NCBI GenBank assembly: GCA_902620285.1
Contig: CACNHT010000002.1
Span: 1 to 64,000 of the forward strand
Origin: an uncultured Alphaproteobacteria bacterium
GTDB taxonomy: Bacteria > Pseudomonadota > Alphaproteobacteria > HIMB59 > GCA-002718135
DNA length: 64,000 bases
Direction of reading: 5' to 3'
In this document: positions 60,085-64,000 of the stretch, piece by piece
How the letters are laid out: the number at the start of each line of letters is the position of its first letter
Numbering within the stretch: position 1 is the first letter of the stretch
Notes under the pieces: model-generated
Database searches by the model: none
Told to the model about the DNA's origin: nothing
The model's input: the letters and a program-made list of their open reading frames with translations, nothing else
Position numbers and translations under genes: made by a program

Positions 60085-62112
60085 ATGGGTATTGAAACTA
60101 AATTTACATTTAAAAGTAAGGCAGCAAGCTTACTTGTAGGGGCGAGCATGCTAGCTATGTCTTCTACTGCAAGTGGTCTAGAAACACTGCCTGAAGATAA
60201 GAGTATGTCTGGCATGAAGATAGAGCTCGTTGGTAGAGATGATTTATGGACTTACAAAAGTTGTGATAACTATAATGAATCTCCGTTGACCAAGTCTTAT
60301 GTTGATGCTGGCAAATTACCACCAGTTAATGAAAGGATGCCAAAAGAACCATGGATGGCAAAAACAGATCAAATGGTTGATGGTATTGGTGAATATGGTG
60401 GCACATTCCGTCATGTAATTGGTGGAAGACCAGAGGGTTTCAACTGGTTAGCTGGTCAAAGTCAAGGTTGGGGTGGAATTAACATTCAGTTAATGGAATC
60501 TTTAACAAGACTTGGTCCATTATGGCAAATTAAACCAGAGGAAGCTAATCCACTTCCAAACTTAGCTAAAGATTGGGAATGGAGTTCTGATAGAAAATCA
60601 TTAACAATGAATCTAATTGAAGGTGCAAGATGGTCTGATGGAGACATTTTTGATACTGAAGATATAGATTTTTGGTGGAACGATAATGTTCAAGATGCAA
60701 ATGTTGCATCTAGATTACCAAAAGATGCGTTAGGTGCTGGAACAACACTTGAAATTTTGGGACCATATTCATTCAAATTTAATTTTGATGAACCAAAAGG
60801 TAATGCAGTCTTAGCACAACTTGCATATATGGGAGGAGCGCCTGGACCATCACATGTGATGAAGCCACTTCACCCAGCTCATAATAGTGATGCTACATAT
60901 GAGTCTTATGCAAATGGTATGCCGGCAAGTGTTTTACCAATAGTTACACTTGGTGCATATGTGCCTGTAGTTCATAAAGTTGATGAGCTAATGGTAATGA
61001 AACGTAATCCATACTATTGGAAAGTAGATGAGGAGTGTAATCAACTTCCTTACTACAATGAAACTATCTACAAGTTAACATCTTGGGATGATAGAACCAC
61101 GCAAGCTTTAGCTGGAACTGGAGATTTTTCAAATATGGAAAACCCAGGAAATTATGTTGAAGCATTAAAACAGAATAAAGATCCGAACTCTCCAGTTAAA
61201 TCAGTTTTTGGAACTAGATTAATTGCTTGGGACCTTATGATGAATTTATCATCAGATTTTGGTGTAAGTAGTGATTATGAAAGAGAGCTAAGACAATTAT
61301 TCAGAAATGTGGAATTTAGGAAAGCAATTTCTCATGCAATGGACAGAGACACTATGGGTCAATCTGTTGCAAGAGGCCCTTTCTTCCATCCACATGCTGG
61401 TGGTTTTGTAGCTGGTTCACCATTTCATAATTTTGAAGACTCAATTTATTATGGATATAATGCTTCAGGAGCAAACAGTATCCTTGATGGTTTAGGTCTA
61501 AAAGATTCTGATGGTAATGGAATTAGAAACTTACCAAATGGTGGTGCTGATTTAGTAATTGATATACTTCACTCAAGTACTAGATCTACTGACATTAAGC
61601 TTGCTGATGCAGCTGTCAGTATGTTTGAGGCAATAGGTATTAAACCTGTTCTTAAACCGAGTGATAATACAGATGCCTTTACCGATAATGGTAATTGGAG
61701 CATGTTTATTGCTAGAGAGCACTGGGTTGTAGCAACAAAAAATATTGGTGATAGATTACCAACTACAACTCAAAACCCTGCTTGGCATAGGGACAATGGT
61801 GGAGATCTTCTACCTTTCGAAGAGACATTAGTAGAAAAAGCTAAAGGTATTTTAGCAACAAATGATCTTTCGGAAGTTGCAAGTCTTGCAAGAGATATCC
61901 AAAGAGTTCGAACTGAAAATGTTTATACAGTGGGTTTAATTCAAGCTCCTGCTGCACTTCTAATTAATAAAAGGATTAAAAATAATCATCCTGGTGCACC
62001 TGTATACATGTATGAGTGGGCTGAAGATGGTGTAATGAGAGAAAGACTTTACACACCAAAAGCAGATCAACTTGACGAATTCTTGCCTGGTGTTTTGGCA
62101 GAATATAAATAA
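60085..62112 (+). CDS. ABC transporter substrate-binding protein, family 5
   Basis: A 675-residue periplasmic binding protein of the SBP_bac_5 (DppA/OppA/AgpA-like) family. The signal peptide spans about residues 1-30 (basic start, LLVGASMLAMSSTASG), without a lipobox cysteine, so it is soluble. The mature part shows YGGTFRHVIGGRPE and the family-5 ARWSDGDIFDTEDIDFWW segment. Length is at the upper end of the family and resembles alpha-galactoside AgpA-type proteins, some of which work with GH4 enzymes. Start chosen at 60085 by SD spacing; 60082 adds one Met. It is separated from the permeases by a hairpin at 62123-62155. Confidence 0.93.
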   Translation: MGIETKFTFKSKAASLLVGASMLAMSSTASGLETLPEDKSMSGMKIELVGRDDLWTYKSCDNYNESPLTKSYVDAGKLPPVNERMPKEPWMAKTDQMVDGIGEYGGTFRHVIGGRPEGFNWLAGQSQGWGGINIQLMESLTRLGPLWQIKPEEANPLPNLAKDWEWSSDRKSLTMNLIEGARWSDGDIFDTEDIDFWWNDNVQDANVASRLPKDALGAGTTLEILGPYSFKFNFDEPKGNAVLAQLAYMGGAPGPSHVMKPLHPAHNSDATYESYANGMPASVLPIVTLGAYVPVVHKVDELMVMKRNPYYWKVDEECNQLPYYNETIYKLTSWDDRTTQALAGTGDFSNMENPGNYVEALKQNKDPNSPVKSVFGTRLIAWDLMMNLSSDFGVSSDYERELRQLFRNVEFRKAISHAMDRDTMGQSVARGPFFHPHAGGFVAGSPFHNFEDSIYYGYNASGANSILDGLGLKDSDGNGIRNLPNGGADLVIDILHSSTRSTDIKLADAAVSMFEAIGIKPVLKPSDNTDAFTDNGNWSMFIAREHWVVATKNIGDRLPTTTQNPAWHRDNGGDLLPFEETLVEKAKGILATNDLSEVASLARDIQRVRTENVYTVGLIQAPAALLINKRIKNNHPGAPVYMYEWAEDGVMRERLYTPKADQLDEFLPGVLAEYK

Positions 62113-62122
62113 TTTTAACTTT

Positions 62123-62155
62123 TATGGCCCATTTTAATGGGCCATATTTTTTTTT
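62123..62155 (+). terminator. Intrinsic terminator/attenuator between binding-protein and permease genes
   Basis: TATGGCCCAT (62123-62132) pairs with ATGGGCCATA (62137-62146), a 10-bp stem with a 4-nt loop, followed by nine T (62147-62155). It is the clearest intrinsic terminator in the window. The permease start (62159) lies only 3 bases beyond the T run. Partial read-through would give more binding protein than permease, a common ABC-operon arrangement. Confidence 0.85.
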
Positions 62156-62158
62156 GAA

Positions 62159-63184
62159 ATGGGATTTCTAGTTTTTTTTATTAAAAGAGCATTAGCAACA
62201 ATTCCTTTGCTATTTGCAATTACTGTAGTTGCTTTTACTCTTCTTCAAGCAATGCCGGGCGATTATGCAGATCAATGGAAAAATCAAACAATGATGCTTG
62301 GAGGTATTAGTGAAGAAGAGGCACAAATTCAAGCAGATGAATTAAGGGTAAAGTTGGGATTAGATAAACCAGTTTACATTCAATATTTTAATTGGGTAAA
62401 AGATTTAACCTTGTATTGGGATCTAGGAGAATCTTTTATTCAAAAAAGATCAGTAAATGAAGTTGTTGGTGATAGAATTCCAAGAACCTTATTGTTGGCC
62501 TTTATATGTTATTTTAATGCTGTCACAATAGGAATATTAGCAGGTGTTTATGCAGCAACACATCAATATCAAATTGGAGATCAAGTAGCTACAGTATTAA
62601 CATTTTTAGCCTTTTCAATTCCAAAATTTATTATTGCAATTTTTATTTTATATTTTTGGGCTATAAAATTTCATTCTCCTTATTATGGCTCTTTATTTTC
62701 ACAAGAATATGTTCTTCAAGAAGGTTGGTGGAGTTTAGCAAAGACATGGGATTTCTTTTTACATACATGGCCTATTATTGCTGTCGGTAGTTTTGTTGGT
62801 GCTGGCTATCAAATGAGAATGATGAGAGGCAATTTATTAGATGTTTTAAAAATGCAATTTATTGAAACAGCAAGAGCTAAAGGATTAAAGGAAAGCAAAA
62901 TAATTTGGAAGCATGGTGTTCCAAATGCCTTACATCCAATCATAATGAATCAAGGAAGAAGTGTTGGGTATTTAATTGAAGGAGAAATAGAGGTTGCAAT
63001 AGTTTTAGCTATTCCGACAGTGGGGCCATTAATTTTAAGTTCGGTTTCATCTATGGATATTTATGTTGCTTCATCTATTTTTATGATTTTATCTCTGATT
63101 TTAGTTATAGGTAATTTTGTTGCAGATTGTATTTTAGCATTACTTGATCCAAGAATAAGAGATATGGCTGGTGGGGCTGCATAA
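62159..63184 (+). CDS. ABC transporter permease, DppB-like
   Basis: A 341-residue inner-membrane permease of the DppB/OppB type with about six membrane segments: the start helix LLFAITVVAFTLLQ, then after a periplasmic loop more helices. The EAA loop that contacts the ATPase is seen around FIETARAKGLKESKIIWKHGVPNAL. The N-terminal LRVKLGLDKPVYIQYFNWV is typical. It starts directly after the terminator T run and is coupled to the DppC-like gene by TAATG. No obvious SD, since the U tract lies where it would be. Confidence 0.94.
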   Translation: MGFLVFFIKRALATIPLLFAITVVAFTLLQAMPGDYADQWKNQTMMLGGISEEEAQIQADELRVKLGLDKPVYIQYFNWVKDLTLYWDLGESFIQKRSVNEVVGDRIPRTLLLAFICYFNAVTIGILAGVYAATHQYQIGDQVATVLTFLAFSIPKFIIAIFILYFWAIKFHSPYYGSLFSQEYVLQEGWWSLAKTWDFFLHTWPIIAVGSFVGAGYQMRMMRGNLLDVLKMQFIETARAKGLKESKIIWKHGVPNALHPIIMNQGRSVGYLIEGEIEVAIVLAIPTVGPLILSSVSSMDIYVASSIFMILSLILVIGNFVADCILALLDPRIRDMAGGAA

Positions 63185-64000
63185 TGAATAGCAATAAAGA
63201 AAATTTAACTTTAAATGCTGAAGCAAAAAATTATTCAAAAGTTAATTCACATTGGCATCTATCTTTTTTAAGATTAAAAAAAAACCGTTATGGTATGTTT
63301 GGATTTTACAGTGTAATTTTTATTTTTCTTTTAGCTATATTTGCAGAATTTTTATCACCACATAGTTATAAAAAAACATATCCTGATAAACTATATTATC
63401 CACCTCAAGCTTTACATTTTGTAGATAATGAAGGTAATTTTCACTTAAGACCATTTGTTTATGATCTTGTTGAAGAAATGGATATGGAAACATTTGAGTT
63501 TACTTTCACAGAATCCGAAGAAATGATCCCAGTTTATTTTTTTATTAAGGGTGATGAATATTCTTTTTTTGGCATTAAATCGAACATTCGTTTATTTGGA
63601 AACACAAATGGAATGATCCATCTCTTAGGCACTGATAATATGGGTAGGGATATATTATCTAGGATGCTTATTGGAACACAGATTACATTGTTGTTTGCTA
63701 TGATTGCAGTCTTTGCATCATTAATTCTTGGATTAATAGTTGGAATAAGTTCAGGATATTATGGCGGAACTTATGATTTAATTGCTCAACGTGTTACAGA
63801 ATTTGCATTATCATTCCCCGCTTATCCCTTGTATTTTGCTTTAGTGGCATTATTGCCAAGGAGGGCAGACGAGACAGTAGTATTCGTACTTTTTGCAGGT
63901 ATCATAGTACTATTAAACTGGGCATCAATAGCAAGAGAAATTAGAGGTAAGACTTTCTTAGTAAGAAACTTAGAGTTTGTAAGAGCAGCTAGAGCTCTTG
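63184..64000 (+). CDS. ABC transporter permease, DppC-like (3' end outside window)
   Basis: The reading frame begins at the ATG in TAATG (63182-63186) and runs open to the last base, 272 codons so far. It has an N-terminal cytoplasmic segment, one membrane helix (FGFYSVIFIFLLAIFAEFLS, about 39-58), a periplasmic loop of about 90 residues, then GTDNMGRDILSRMLIGTQ, the DppC/OppC family signature, and further helices. The EAA loop begins near the end (LEFVRAARAL). The long loop before GTDNMGRD resembles permeases of oligosaccharide-type family-5 systems. ATPase genes are expected downstream, outside the window. Confidence 0.92.
   Translation, partial: MNSNKENLTLNAEAKNYSKVNSHWHLSFLRLKKNRYGMFGFYSVIFIFLLAIFAEFLSPHSYKKTYPDKLYYPPQALHFVDNEGNFHLRPFVYDLVEEMDMETFEFTFTESEEMIPVYFFIKGDEYSFFGIKSNIRLFGNTNGMIHLLGTDNMGRDILSRMLIGTQITLLFAMIAVFASLILGLIVGISSGYYGGTYDLIAQRVTEFALSFPAYPLYFALVALLPRRADETVVFVLFAGIIVLLNWASIAREIRGKTFLVRNLEFVRAARAL

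Noticed and set aside
1..64000. CRISPR arrays, insertion sequences, integrase or phage genes
   Set aside because: No spaced direct repeats, transposase/integrase motifs or terminal inverted repeats were seen; codon use is uniform across the window.

Overview
The window is A+T-rich, almost fully coding DNA that looks like the genome of a streamlined, free-living (probably marine) alphaproteobacterium of the SAR11/HIMB59 type. This placement is an inference from gene order and codon bias, not from a marker phylogeny. Typical alphaproteobacterial neighbourhoods are present: cobT-cobS-dnaJ facing bolA; aroK-aroB-CNNM; argJ...DUF1178/ubiG/lysC; ispG-hisS-prfA-prmC-DUF4167; carA-carB-greA-ELM1...trxB; and yqeY-dnaG-rpoD. 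LysRS is the class I enzyme. Genes abut or overlap by a few bases, convergent pairs often share their stop codons, and no gene-free stretch exceeds about 220 bases.

Layout. 1-1306: an anomalous ORF joining a vWA domain to the C-terminal two thirds of a phosphofructokinase. 1303-4515 (minus): two SDR proteins, a periplasmic DUF6134-like protein and heme A synthase. 4569-9875 (plus): ferredoxin reductase, [2Fe-2S] ferredoxin, a MarR regulator with a tandem palindrome at its start, class I LysRS, PyrD and a HAD phosphatase. 9919-12142 (plus): L28, a queuosine-precursor transporter and Tgt. 12139-18603 (mostly minus): CobT/CobS/DnaJ, BolA, a CNNM/CBS protein, AroB and AroK. 18676-21502 (plus): a small membrane protein, an unknown exported protein and AccA. 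21499-27701: SecA, ArgJ, a divergent methyltransferase, two small proteins and UbiG. 27765-34485 (plus): LysC, RodZ-like, IspG, HisS, PrfA, PrmC and DUF4167. 34486-41064: M23 peptidase, flavin reductase, GNAT, tRNA-Val(GAC), DUF2177, IspA, GuaC and a GGT-family enzyme. 41122-48685: L36 (a 41-codon gene), then on the minus strand carA-carB-greA-ELM1-2OG oxygenase-trxB. 48789-53986 (plus): YqeY, DnaG, RpoD and an MBL-fold hydrolase.

53983-64000 is the accessory part. It is a divergent catabolic locus with two different GH4 (NAD/Mn-dependent) glycosidases transcribed away from a shared 74-bp promoter region. The minus arm adds a PhyH dioxygenase and a PanB-fold enzyme that lacks the PanB metal ligands. 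The plus arm adds a flavin-dependent-halogenase-like enzyme and a peptide/oligosaccharide-type ABC importer (family 5 binding protein, DppB-like and DppC-like permeases, the last cut by the window end). I read this as uptake of a glycoside followed by redox-assisted cleavage and aglycone or sugar processing. The substrate is unknown; alpha-galactoside-type transport is a reasonable first guess from the GH4 plus family 5 ABC combination.

The observations most worth a second look are the vWA/PFK chimera, the glycoside locus with its PanB-like and halogenase-like enzymes, the heme A synthase/ferredoxin pairing, the SDR without its catalytic tyrosine, and the MarR operator.
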